A stretch of 7,871 nucleotides of DNA from contig JAFPLG010000068.1 in NCBI GenBank assembly GCA_017402895.1, positions 1 through 7,871 of the forward strand. The letters are read 5' to 3'. The notes below the pieces were generated by a model. That model was not told where the DNA came from. It did no database searches and saw nothing but the letters and a program-made list of their open reading frames with translations. This stretch comes from Paludibacteraceae bacterium. GTDB lineage: Bacteria > Bacteroidota > Bacteroidia > Bacteroidales > Paludibacteraceae. Below are positions 1 through 5,981 of this stretch, one piece after another; positions within the stretch are counted from its first letter, which is position 1; each line of letters opens with the position of its first letter. A program made the position numbers and the translations under genes.

Positions 1-22
1 ATTTATAAAATAATGCATTGAT

Positions 23-769
23 ATGTGGATGATTATTGCGGCTGCGCTGGCGCCTGTTGTGTTGCTGCTCGGCTATATTTGGTACAAAGATATTAAGCAA
101 CCCGAACCGCTGAAATGGATTCTCAAGGCCTTGTGGTACGGCGTGTTGTCAACCGTATTGGTACTGATTGTGGTGACTCCGATACCCGAGTTTGAGGTGA
201 CGGGTCCTATCACGGCGTTTATGAAGGCATTCCTCTATGCCGCTATGCCCGAAGAGGGTGCTAAACTGCTGTTGCTGTGGTTGTTGCTTCGCAAGAACCC
301 GTATTTCGACGAGCGACTGGATGGTATCGTCTATGCCACTTGTGTGGCTCTCGGATTTGCCGGACTGGAGAATATACTCTACCTGATGGGCGGAATGGAT
401 GACGGCAGTTGGCTGACCCTGGGTATCTCGCGTGGCATATTTGCCGTGCCGGGCCATTTCTTCTTCGGAACGCTGATGGGTTATTTCTTCGCTCGCGCAT
501 GGTTCGGCAACCCGGCTAATCGCAGCAAGAATATGTTTCTGGCATGGCTCGTGCCGACGATTGCCCACGGCATATACGACGGCATCCTGTTTACCATGGG
601 TACGGTCGAGGAGTGGGTGGCCGGTGCGCTATTCATCCTCTTCCTGGTGGGCTTCGGATTTATGCGCCGCAGAAGCGTCAAAGCAATCACAACACTACAA
701 ACAGAAGATACAAATGAAACGATTATGGATCTGCCTGATGGCAATGGCAGCGGTGATAACCAGCTGTAA
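23..769 (+). CDS. prsW: PrsW-family intramembrane metalloprotease
   Basis: Predicted polytopic membrane protein of 248 aa in the PrsW/M82 family, whose characterised members cut membrane-bound substrates such as anti-sigma factors. The family motifs are visible in order: PEEGAK (residues 76-81, the paired Glu), a DGIVYA...GFAGLEN stretch (100-117, with E116 and N117), PGHFFFG (143-149, His145) and HGIYD (182-186, His182). Hydrophobic segments lie at about 2-20, 36-53, 80-90, 104-122, 138-157, 172-190 and 198-214. The start at 23 (MWM) is chosen because it gives a first membrane helix; ATG 29 is equally possible. After residue 215 the protein has only a hydrophilic tail, and its last 18 codons overlap the next gene in another frame, so the tail is probably unconserved. 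The substrate here is unknown. Family assignment is firm; the biological role is inferred. Confidence 0.9.
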   Translation: MWMIIAAALAPVVLLLGYIWYKDIKQPEPLKWILKALWYGVLSTVLVLIVVTPIPEFEVTGPITAFMKAFLYAAMPEEGAKLLLLWLLLRKNPYFDERLDGIVYATCVALGFAGLENILYLMGGMDDGSWLTLGISRGIFAVPGHFFFGTLMGYFFARAWFGNPANRSKNMFLAWLVPTIAHGIYDGILFTMGTVEEWVAGALFILFLVGFGFMRRRSVKAITTLQTEDTNETIMDLPDGNGSGDNQL

Positions 770-1334
770 TAAACCGCAAGAGGACGACAGTAAACAACCT
801 GCAGAGATGAATAAGACAGAGATTGTGCTGGAGGCTATCCAGACGCGTGTGTCGGTGCGCGAGTTCACCGGCGAGAAACTGACCGACGAGCAGATCGAAC
901 AACTCCTGCGTGCCGCTATGGCTGCTCCGAGTGCATTGAATAAGCAACCGTGGCAATTCGTGGTGATCACCAACGAAGAACTGCTCAAAAAGATCGGCGA
1001 ACAGATGCCGAATACGCGTTGCCAGAACAAGCCGGGTTGTGCTATTGTGCCATGTGGCGACATGACCAAGACGCTCGATGGACAGGCACGCGACTTCTGG
1101 GTGAACGACCTGTCGGCTGCCACCGAGAACCTGCTGCTGGCTGCCCATGCCATGGGACTCGGAGCCGTGTGGACCGGCGTGCATCCAAATAAGGATCGCG
1201 TGAAAGAGGTACAAGAACTGCTGGGCTTGGACGAGAATCTGGTGCCGCTGTGCATCATCCCGGTAGGTGTACCGGCTGAGCAACCGGAAGTGAAACAGAA
1301 ATTCAACGAAGAAAATATACGTTATATCAAGTAA
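714..1334 (+). CDS. Nitroreductase family lipoprotein (FMN-dependent oxidoreductase)
   Basis: Predicted flavoprotein of 206 aa in the nitroreductase fold family (FMN-dependent, NAD(P)H-using reduction of nitro groups, quinones or similar). Visible family motifs are TRVSVR (44-49; Arg and Ser typical of FMN phosphate binding), [10 protein letters not shown] (71-80) and [18 protein letters not shown] (136-153). The N-terminus [18 protein letters not shown] is a lipoprotein signal peptide with the modified Cys at residue 18, so the enzyme should be membrane anchored. That is why I chose ATG 714; a later ATG at 807 would give a cytoplasmic form, and the upstream in-frame extension to 561 only reads through prsW. 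The gene overlaps prsW by 56 bp and its stop shares one base with the metK start (TAATG). Exported nitroreductases of this kind are known in Bacteroidota. The natural substrate cannot be told from sequence. Confidence 0.9.
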   Translation: MKRLWICLMAMAAVITSCNKPQEDDSKQPAEMNKTEIVLEAIQTRVSVREFTGEKLTDEQIEQLLRAAMAAPSALNKQPWQFVVITNEELLKKIGEQMPNTRCQNKPGCAIVPCGDMTKTLDGQARDFWVNDLSAATENLLLAAHAMGLGAVWTGVHPNKDRVKEVQELLGLDENLVPLCIIPVGVPAEQPEVKQKFNEENIRYIK

Positions 1335-2587
1335 TGAACTATTTATTTACGTCGGAGTCGGTGTCGGAAGGACACCCTGACAAAGTGAGTGACCAGATAT
1401 CGGATGCGATACTGGATAATATCTTAGCGCTGGACGAGAATGCGCATGTGGCCTGTGAGACGATGTGTACCACGGGTCAAGTGGTTGTGGCAGGAGAAGT
1501 GAGCTGCGAGCACTACGTGGATATCCAGCAGATAACCCGCAAAACGATAGCCGAGATAGGTTATACCAAATCCGAATATAAATTCGAGGCCGAGAGCTGC
1601 GGCATACTGACTGCCCTGCATGCACAGTCGGCCGATATCAATATGGGCGTGAGCCGTGCCACCGAAGAAGAACAAGGTGCCGGTGACCAGGGAATGATGT
1701 TCGGTTACGCTACCGACGAGACCGACAACTATATGCCGCTGACGCTGGACCTGGCGCACACGCTGGTCTATACGCTGGCTCGCATCCGCAAAGAGGGACA
1801 ACAGATGACCTACCTGCGTCCGGACAGCAAGAGCCAGGTGACGATGGAATACGACTCTCAGAATCGTCCGGTCCGCATCGATACCATCGTGCTCTCTACC
1901 CAACATGATGAGGGCGTCACCCCGGAGCAGATCAAGAATGACGTGGTGTCTATTCTCTTGCCGCGCGTAGCGACACGTGATTCTCGCTATTCTCAGTTGT
2001 TGCATGATTTCCTGGGGGACAAGAATGCCAAACTGCTGGTAAACCCCACGGGCAACTTCGTGATAGGTGGCCCTCACGGCGATACCGGACTGACAGGACG
2101 TAAGATCATCGTAGACACCTACGGTGGTCGTGGTGCGCACGGCGGTGGAGCTTTCTCGGGCAAGGACCCGTCGAAGGTGGACCGTTCGGCAGCCTATGCG
2201 GCTCGCTGGATTGCCAAGAACCTGGTGGCTGCAGGTGTGGCTCACGAGGTGCTGGTTCAGGTCAGCTACGCTATCGGCGTGGCGCAACCCGTATCGCTCT
2301 ATGTGCAGACCTATGGCACGGCGCTGGTCAATATGACCGACGCGGAGATAGCGGCTAAGGTGGGCGAACTGTTCGACCTGACGCCGGCCGGTATCATCCG
2401 TGCCCTGAAACTCAAACAACCGATCTATGAAGAGACGGCTCGCTATGGCCATATGGGCCGTACGCCGGAGGTGGTGGAGAAAACTTTCCTCGACGAGAAC
2501 GGACATCCCTTCACCCGCAAGGTGGAACTGTTCACCTGGGAGAAACTGGATCGGGTAGAGGAGGTGAAGAAAGCCTTTGGCTTGTAA
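1334..2587 (+). CDS. metK: S-adenosylmethionine synthetase (methionine adenosyltransferase)
   Basis: Cytoplasmic enzyme making S-adenosylmethionine from methionine and ATP, the cell's main methyl donor. The 417-aa product carries the diagnostic motifs: [15 protein letters not shown] (11-25, with the ATP-contacting His14), [15 protein letters not shown] (115-129) and the glycine-rich [16 protein letters not shown] (270-285). It begins [17 protein letters not shown], which fits the family N-terminus, so the ATG at 1334 is secure even though it overlaps the preceding stop by one base; translational coupling is likely. It is somewhat longer than the 384-aa E. coli enzyme, as is common in Bacteroidota. 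No SAM riboswitch can be seen upstream because the gene sits inside the operon. A 462-aa open frame runs antisense through it, but that is a codon-bias shadow. Homology assignment is essentially certain. Confidence 0.98.
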   Translation: MNYLFTSESVSEGHPDKVSDQISDAILDNILALDENAHVACETMCTTGQVVVAGEVSCEHYVDIQQITRKTIAEIGYTKSEYKFEAESCGILTALHAQSADINMGVSRATEEEQGAGDQGMMFGYATDETDNYMPLTLDLAHTLVYTLARIRKEGQQMTYLRPDSKSQVTMEYDSQNRPVRIDTIVLSTQHDEGVTPEQIKNDVVSILLPRVATRDSRYSQLLHDFLGDKNAKLLVNPTGNFVIGGPHGDTGLTGRKIIVDTYGGRGAHGGGAFSGKDPSKVDRSAAYAARWIAKNLVAAGVAHEVLVQVSYAIGVAQPVSLYVQTYGTALVNMTDAEIAAKVGELFDLTPAGIIRALKLKQPIYEETARYGHMGRTPEVVEKTFLDENGHPFTRKVELFTWEKLDRVEEVKKAFGL

Positions 2588-2590
2588 AGC

Positions 2591-2611
2591 TGAAAACTGA
2601 AAACTGAAAGG
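2591..2611 (+). repeat. TGAAARN heptamer array between metK and lspA
   Basis: Three perfect-phase heptamers, TGAAAAC, TGAAAAC and TGAAAGG, fill nearly the whole 26-bp gap between the metK stop and the lspA ATG at 2614. The same unit occurs on the other strand at the end of recQ (7057-7091). The last unit supplies a purine-rich AAAGG tract, but it sits only 2-3 bases from the ATG, too close for an ordinary Shine-Dalgarno site. Confidence 0.75.
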
Positions 2612-2613
2612 TG

Positions 2614-3171
2614 ATGAACGAGAAAACAAAAAAGAGTCTGTTGGTGGCGCTGATTGTGGTGCTGGGAGTGGCGCTGGATCAGGTGGTAAAGATGTATATC
2701 TTGAGTCATTTCCAGCTGTATGAAGATCGTCCGCTGACCAGTTGGTTCCATCTCTGTTATATACTGAACGACGGTATGGCCTTTGGTGTGGAGTGGTTTG
2801 ACAAACTGGCACTTACGCTCTTCCGCCTGGTGGCTGTCGGCCTGCTCTGCTGGTACCTGCACCTGCTTATCCACAAGCGTCCGGCTCGTACGTCGTATCT
2901 GGTGACCATCGCCTTCGTCATGGCGGGTGCGCTGGGCAATATCGTGGATTGTGTCTTCTACGGTCCGCTGTTCCAGCATGGCCAGTGGTTCTACGGCAAG
3001 GTCGTCGATATGCTCTATTTTCCGCTGATCCGTAATGGGGCAGGCGAGGTGCTCTTCTTCCGCCCGGTATTCAACGTGGCCGATTCGTATATCACCTGTG
3101 CGGTGATCGTGATTCTGCTGTTCTTTACCAAGGATCTGAATGCGTCATTAGACAAGAAAGTTGAAAAGTGA
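2614..3171 (+). CDS. lspA: Lipoprotein signal peptidase (signal peptidase II)
   Basis: Inner-membrane aspartyl peptidase that removes the signal peptide from diacylglyceryl-modified prolipoproteins, the step after Lgt. From ATG 2614 the product is 185 aa; a GTG at 2611 adds one residue and is less likely. Membrane segments lie near 9-30, 67-86, 94-113 and 155-171. Conserved positions are visible: LDQVVK (21-26), N52 with DGMAFG (53-58), GALGNIVD (105-112), the catalytic Asp in VVDM (D132) and the second in FNVADS (D157). The Arg that follows GNxxD in E. coli-type enzymes is Cys113 here. The loop between D112 and D132 and the stretch up to D157 are longer than in E. coli, as I recall for Bacteroidota LspA. 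It lies between two lipoprotein genes and overlaps the next by 4 bp. Loss of activity seems unlikely since both Asp residues remain. Confidence 0.96.
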   Translation: MNEKTKKSLLVALIVVLGVALDQVVKMYILSHFQLYEDRPLTSWFHLCYILNDGMAFGVEWFDKLALTLFRLVAVGLLCWYLHLLIHKRPARTSYLVTIAFVMAGALGNIVDCVFYGPLFQHGQWFYGKVVDMLYFPLIRNGAGEVLFFRPVFNVADSYITCAVIVILLFFTKDLNASLDKKVEK

Positions 3172-3725
3172 TTAACAGAGTTCACAATATAATCGACCGA
3201 ATCAGTCTGTATTCTGTCAGTGTAACGGTCTGTATTCTGTTAGCGATAGCGGTCTCCCTTTCCGGGTGTACGCCTCGGGGCGTGATATCTACGCGTGAGA
3301 TGCGCAGCATCCTCTACGACCTGCATCGTACGGACGGCGTCCTCAACGTGGCCCGTATGGAACTGGGTTACGACGAGGCGCTGGCGCGTTACTACCAGAG
3401 CGTATTGGACAAGCATGACGTGACCCAGGCGCAGTTCGACTCCTCGCTCGTGTGGTACACCGACCATCCTGCCTACTTCGACAAACTCTATCCGAAGGTG
3501 ATGAAGCAGTTAGACCAGGACATCGCACAATGGGAGTCGGCGCTGGAAAGGGAACAGACACGTCGGGCCCTGCTTCGCGAACCCTGGACAGCCGGTATGC
3601 CTTATGATTTCCAGGTGGTGCTGCTCTACATGCAAGACTCCGTTCCTGTGCGTCCGGGACCGATGAATCGACCGACAAACGAAGAGTGGTTGCTCAGAAT
3701 GCGACCAAAATTCCCTGAAAAATAA
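3168..3725 (+). CDS. DUF4296-like lipoprotein
   Basis: Predicted lipoprotein of 185 aa with unknown function. The N-terminus has a hydrophobic stretch (about 13-32) ending in the lipobox LSGC, giving lipidated Cys34. The mature part starts with REMRSILYDLH (43-53) and contains FDSSLVWYTDHP (90-101), a pattern I associate with DUF4296 proteins found next to lspA in Bacteroidales. The rest is helix-rich and charged (about 104-136), followed by a Pro-rich tail. The start is a GTG at 3168 within a GTGA overlap with the lspA stop; no in-frame ATG occurs before the lipobox, so this start is well supported. It should be a substrate of the LspA encoded immediately upstream, with which it is probably translationally coupled. 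The family name is from memory of pattern and neighbourhood, so it is less certain than the lipoprotein call. Confidence 0.8.
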   Translation: MINRVHNIIDRISLYSVSVTVCILLAIAVSLSGCTPRGVISTREMRSILYDLHRTDGVLNVARMELGYDEALARYYQSVLDKHDVTQAQFDSSLVWYTDHPAYFDKLYPKVMKQLDQDIAQWESALEREQTRRALLREPWTAGMPYDFQVVLLYMQDSVPVRPGPMNRPTNEEWLLRMRPKFPEK

Positions 3726-3742
3726 AAAATATTGCATTTTTA

Positions 3743-3774
3743 TTTGCGTATGTGAAAAAAATGTTGTAATTTTG
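3743..3774 (+). promoter_or_regulatory. Bacteroidota-type promoter for the rplM operon
   Basis: TTTG at 3743-3746 and TAATTTTG at 3767-3774 are separated by 20 bases, fitting the Bacteroides -33/-7 form (TTTG, 19-21 bases, TAnnTTTG). Transcription would begin near 3779-3783, giving a leader of about 160 nt before rplM. The spacing between the last envelope gene (stop at 3725) and this box is short and AT-rich, so this is the natural start of the translation operon. Confidence 0.82.
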
Positions 3775-3779
3775 CACGC

Positions 3780-3943
3780 TTTTTCGCGCGTAGTGCACTG
3801 ATGTGTGTGCGGGAGAGCGGTAAATAATATTAATTAACGCCGTGCTGGGCAGTGTATTTACCCTACCAAATGAACAAATGGTAAATGAATAAATGGTAAA
3901 TCAGAAAGATGTCTGTCGGCCCGGTCTTATAACAAACAAACTA
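3780..3943 (+). promoter_or_regulatory. rplM 5' leader, possible regulatory RNA
   Basis: The stretch between the predicted transcription start and the rplM ATG has two candidate structures. One is a hairpin at about 3787-3811: CGC, a 3-nt bulge, GTGCAC, a TGAT loop, GTGTGT, GCG, partly G-U paired. The other is ATTTACC (3856-3862), which can pair perfectly with either of two GGTAAAT copies (3880-3886 or 3895-3901). Ribosomal protein operons often have autoregulatory leaders, but I do not recognise a known leader family here; regulation is inference. Confidence 0.35.
3866..3902 (+). repeat. AAATG 7/8-mer tandem array in the rplM leader
   Basis: Alternating 7- and 8-base units end in AAATG or AAATC: CCAAATG, AACAAATG, GTAAATG, AATAAATG, GTAAATC. 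Read as a 15-bp period, two copies (3870-3884 and 3885-3899) differ by one base, and each spells a complete four-codon ORF, MNKW then stop. It resembles the other boundary repeats in the window by period but not by core sequence. Confidence 0.7.
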
Positions 3944-4399
3944 ATGGAATTTAACAGTTACAAAACAGTGTCCCTGAACAAGGCAACCGTTGACAAGCAA
4001 TGGGTTGTAGTGGACGCTGAGGGCCAGATTCTGGGCCGTATGTGTACGAAGGTAGCTAAATTGCTGCGCGGAAAGTACAAACCGTCGTTCACTCCGAATG
4101 TGGACTGCGGAGACAACGTGATTATTATCAATGCCGACAAGGTGGAGATGACCGGTAACAAGTGGACCGATCGTGAGTATGTTCGCTACACGGGTTTCCC
4201 CGGTGGTCAGCGCGTAATGAGCCCCGCAGAGCTGAAGGCTAAGGGCGTAGATCGTCTGATCAAGAAGGTGGTTAAGGGTATGCTTCCCAAGAACCGTCTG
4301 GGCAACAAGATCATCAACAACCTGTACGTGTTCGGTGGCGCTGAGCACAACATGCAGGCACAACAGCCGAAACAAATCGATATCAACACCTTAAAATAA
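3944..4399 (+). CDS. rplM: 50S ribosomal protein L13
   Basis: Early-assembling large-subunit protein that binds 23S rRNA. The 151-aa product matches the family across its length: KQWVVVDAEGQILGR (18-32), the CGDNVIIINADKV segment (55-67), TGNKW (70-74), YTGFPGGQR (82-90) and the L13 signature region VVKGMLPKNRLGNKI (109-123) through LYVFGGAEH (127-135). I place the start at ATG 3944, preceded by an A-rich AACAAACAAACTA tract, because L13 proteins begin close to this point. An in-frame ATG at 3893 would add 17 residues unlike the family, encoded partly in the leader repeat. It is the first gene after the promoter and lies 12 bp before rpsI, the usual L13-S9 pair. Confidence 0.97.
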   Translation: MEFNSYKTVSLNKATVDKQWVVVDAEGQILGRMCTKVAKLLRGKYKPSFTPNVDCGDNVIIINADKVEMTGNKWTDREYVRYTGFPGGQRVMSPAELKAKGVDRLIKKVVKGMLPKNRLGNKIINNLYVFGGAEHNMQAQQPKQIDINTLK

Positions 4400-4411
4400 G
4401 AATAGACTATT

Positions 4412-4798
4412 ATGGAAGTAATTAATGCATTAGGTCGTCGTAAAGCTGCTGTAGCACGCGTTTACGTTAGTGAAGGTGCTGGTAAGATCACTATCAATGG
4501 TCGTGACTTGGAAGTTTATTTCCCGGAACCCGCCCTGCAATATATTGTTAAGCAACCGCTGCAGACGCTGGACGTAACGGAGAAATTTGATATTAAGGCT
4601 AACCTCGACGGTGGCGGATACAAGGGACAGGCAGAGGCTCTGCGTCTGGCTATCGCTCGCGCACTCGTTAAGGTAGATGCTGAGAACAAGCCTGCTCTGA
4701 AGGCTGAGGGCTTCATGACTCGTGACGCTCGTGAGGTTGAGCGTAAGAAACCGGGTCGTCCGAAGGCTCGTAAGCGCTTCCAGTTCAGCAAGCGTTAA
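4412..4798 (+). CDS. rpsI: 30S ribosomal protein S9
   Basis: Small-subunit protein whose C-terminal tail reaches toward the P-site tRNA. The 128-aa sequence shows LGRRKAAVARVYV (7-19), the S9 signature GGGYKGQAEALRLAIARAL (67-85), and the basic end KKPGRPKARKRFQFSKR (112-128) with the universal final SKR. Length is normal. ATG 4412 is the family start and is preceded by ACTATT, the same six bases that precede the tsf start. The gene follows rplM by 12 bp and is surely co-transcribed with it; a hairpin at 4819-4853 lies just after its stop. Confidence 0.98.
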   Translation: MEVINALGRRKAAVARVYVSEGAGKITINGRDLEVYFPEPALQYIVKQPLQTLDVTEKFDIKANLDGGGYKGQAEALRLAIARALVKVDAENKPALKAEGFMTRDAREVERKKPGRPKARKRFQFSKR

Positions 4799-4818
4799 TC
4801 GCAGAACAAAACCATCCA

Positions 4819-4853
4819 AATCGTGTGGACTCCTCCGGGACTACCACACGATT
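4819..4853 (+). terminator. Strong hairpin between rpsI and rpsB (attenuator, terminator or leader stem)
   Basis: AATCGTGTGG (4819-4828) pairs perfectly with CCACACGATT (4844-4853). Inside, TCC (4831-4833) pairs with GGA (4838-4840) around a TCCG loop, which with its C-G closing pair is a UNCG-class stable tetraloop. A short T-rich stretch (TTGTTTTGG) follows, weaker than a standard U-tract. It begins 20 bp after the rpsI stop and could reduce read-through into rpsB, or act as an mRNA-stability or protein-binding element. The fold is clear; the role is inferred. Confidence 0.6.
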
Positions 4854-4988
4854 GTTTTGGTTGCTCAAACGCGTGTGTGCGCGTTGTGCGCGTAAGTATT
4901 AATGTATTATGCGCATGAGAAGCAAACCAAAATACAACGGATGAACGAAAACAATAAATCAATTAAAAACATTAAAACATTTAAGTTC
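4854..4988 (+). promoter_or_regulatory. rpsB upstream region with duplicated GC motif
   Basis: A perfect tandem pair TGTGCGCGT lies at 4876-4884 and 4885-4893. ACGCG (4869-4873) can pair with the CGCGT in either copy. Downstream is an A/T-rich low-complexity tract (4942-4984) leading into the start codon. I find no convincing TAnnTTTG box here, so an independent rpsB promoter is not supported; the best partial match (TATTATGC at 4905-4912) has two mismatches. Confidence 0.35.
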
Positions 4989-5948
4989 ATGAGAACAAAT
5001 TTTGATCAACTGTTGGAGGCTGGTTGCCACTTTGGCCACCTCAAACGCAAATGGAATCCCGCCATGGCTCCCTACATCTACATGGAGCGCAATGGTATTC
5101 ACATCATCGACCTGAACAAGACGGCTCTGAAGATTGAAGAGGCTGCCGAGTCGCTCAAGGGTATCGCACGCAGCGGCCGCAAGGTGCTGTTCGTTGGTAC
5201 GAAGAAGCAAGCTCAGGAAGTAGTCGCTCAGCACGCTGTAGAAGTAGGTATGCCTTACATCACCGAGCGTTGGGCCGGTGGTATGCTCACCAACTTCCCG
5301 ACTATCCGCAAGGCTGTGAAGAAAATGAGCCAGATCGACAAGATGATGAGCGACGGTACGCTCGACAACGTTTCGAAGCGTGAGAAACTGCAGATCGCTC
5401 GTCAGCGCGAGAAACTGGAGAAAAACCTCGGTTCTATCGCCGACCTGACCCGTCTGCCGAGTGCTGTGTTCGTTGTTGACGTAATCAAAGAGCACATCGC
5501 TGTAGCTGAGGCTAACCGTCTGGGTATTCCTGTTTACGGCATCGTAGATACCAACTCCAATCCGAACAATATCGATTTCGTCATCCCGGCTAACGATGAT
5601 GCTACCAAGTCGATCGATGTTATCCTGACGGCCGTTTGCGAGGCTATCAAGGAGGGACTCGAAGAGCGCAAGGTAGAGAAGGCTGACGAGAATGCAGCTG
5701 CAGCTGAGGCTCCCGCAGAGGGCGAGGCTCCCGCACCCAAAGAGCGTCGTCAGCGTATCCGCAAGGCTGCTCCGAAGGCAGAGGCTGAGAAAGTAGCAGA
5801 GGTGAAGGCAGAAGAGCCTAAGGCAGAGGAAGCTCCGGTAGAGGAGAAGAAGGAAGAAGCTCCTGCTGAGGAGAAGAAACCGGCTAAGAAACCCGCTGCT
5901 AAGAAGACCACCAAGAAGGCCGAGAAAGCAGAAGAGGCTGCTGAGTAA
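4989..5948 (+). CDS. rpsB: 30S ribosomal protein S2 with long charged C-terminal tail
   Basis: Late-assembling small-subunit protein needed for S1 binding and mRNA engagement in E. coli. The product is 319 aa. The core (1-230) is typical: MRTNFDQLLEAGCHFGH (1-17), KRKWNPAMAPYI (19-30), RNGIHIIDLNKT (34-45), ERWAGGMLTNFPTI (93-106), GIPVYGIVDTNSNP (179-192) and IPANDDATKSI (199-209). From about 231 to 319 there is a low-complexity tail of Ala, Glu, Lys and Pro ending in AAKK/TTKK/AEKAEE repeats; E. coli S2 is 241 aa in total and lacks it. I chose ATG 4989 because S2 proteins begin at this RTNF motif; ATG 4941 and ATG 4902 lie in frame upstream but would code for an unrelated, AT-driven extension. 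It precedes tsf by 33 bp, the classic S2 and EF-Ts pairing. Confidence 0.97.
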   Translation: MRTNFDQLLEAGCHFGHLKRKWNPAMAPYIYMERNGIHIIDLNKTALKIEEAAESLKGIARSGRKVLFVGTKKQAQEVVAQHAVEVGMPYITERWAGGMLTNFPTIRKAVKKMSQIDKMMSDGTLDNVSKREKLQIARQREKLEKNLGSIADLTRLPSAVFVVDVIKEHIAVAEANRLGIPVYGIVDTNSNPNNIDFVIPANDDATKSIDVILTAVCEAIKEGLEERKVEKADENAAAAEAPAEGEAPAPKERRQRIRKAAPKAEAEKVAEVKAEEPKAEEAPVEEKKEEAPAEEKKPAKKPAAKKTTKKAEKAEEAAE

Positions 5949-5951
5949 TCA

Positions 5952-5973
5952 ATCGTAAATCGTTAAATCGTAA
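5952..5973 (+). repeat. ATCGTAA heptamer array between rpsB and tsf
   Basis: Three units in a row, ATCGTAA, ATCGTTAA (one base longer) and ATCGTAA, occupy most of the 33-bp gap between rpsB and tsf. Each unit contains TAA. The array stops 8 bases before the tsf start codon. Confidence 0.72.
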
Positions 5974-5981
5974 ATACTATT

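Noticed and set aside
1424..2812. A 462-codon open frame antisense to metK and the lspA start
   Set aside because: It mirrors metK, whose identity is certain. Its translation is rich in His, Arg and Gln without recognisable domains, as expected from codon bias on the opposite strand.
3725..3741. Possible terminator after the DUF4296-like gene (AAAAAT/ATTTTT)
   Set aside because: The stem is only A-T pairs with no GC core, too weak to call; it may simply be promoter-region AT richness.
3893..3943. N-terminal 17-residue extension of L13 from ATG 3893
   Set aside because: L13 family proteins begin near the ATG at 3944. The extension is coded by the leader repeat and has no family resemblance.
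4884..4912. Weak rpsB promoter (TTG at 4884-4886, TATTATGC at 4905-4912)
   Set aside because: Two mismatches in the -7 box and an 18-base spacer make it a poor fit next to the rplM promoter.
4902..4988. N-terminal 29-residue extension of S2
   Set aside because: S2 homologues begin at the RTNF motif. The upstream codons come from A-rich leader sequence.
4941..4990. ATGAAC (4941-4946) pairing with GTTCAT (4985-4990) over the rpsB start codon
   Set aside because: Six pairs across a 38-nt A-rich loop is expected by chance and unstable; noted only as a weak sequestration idea.
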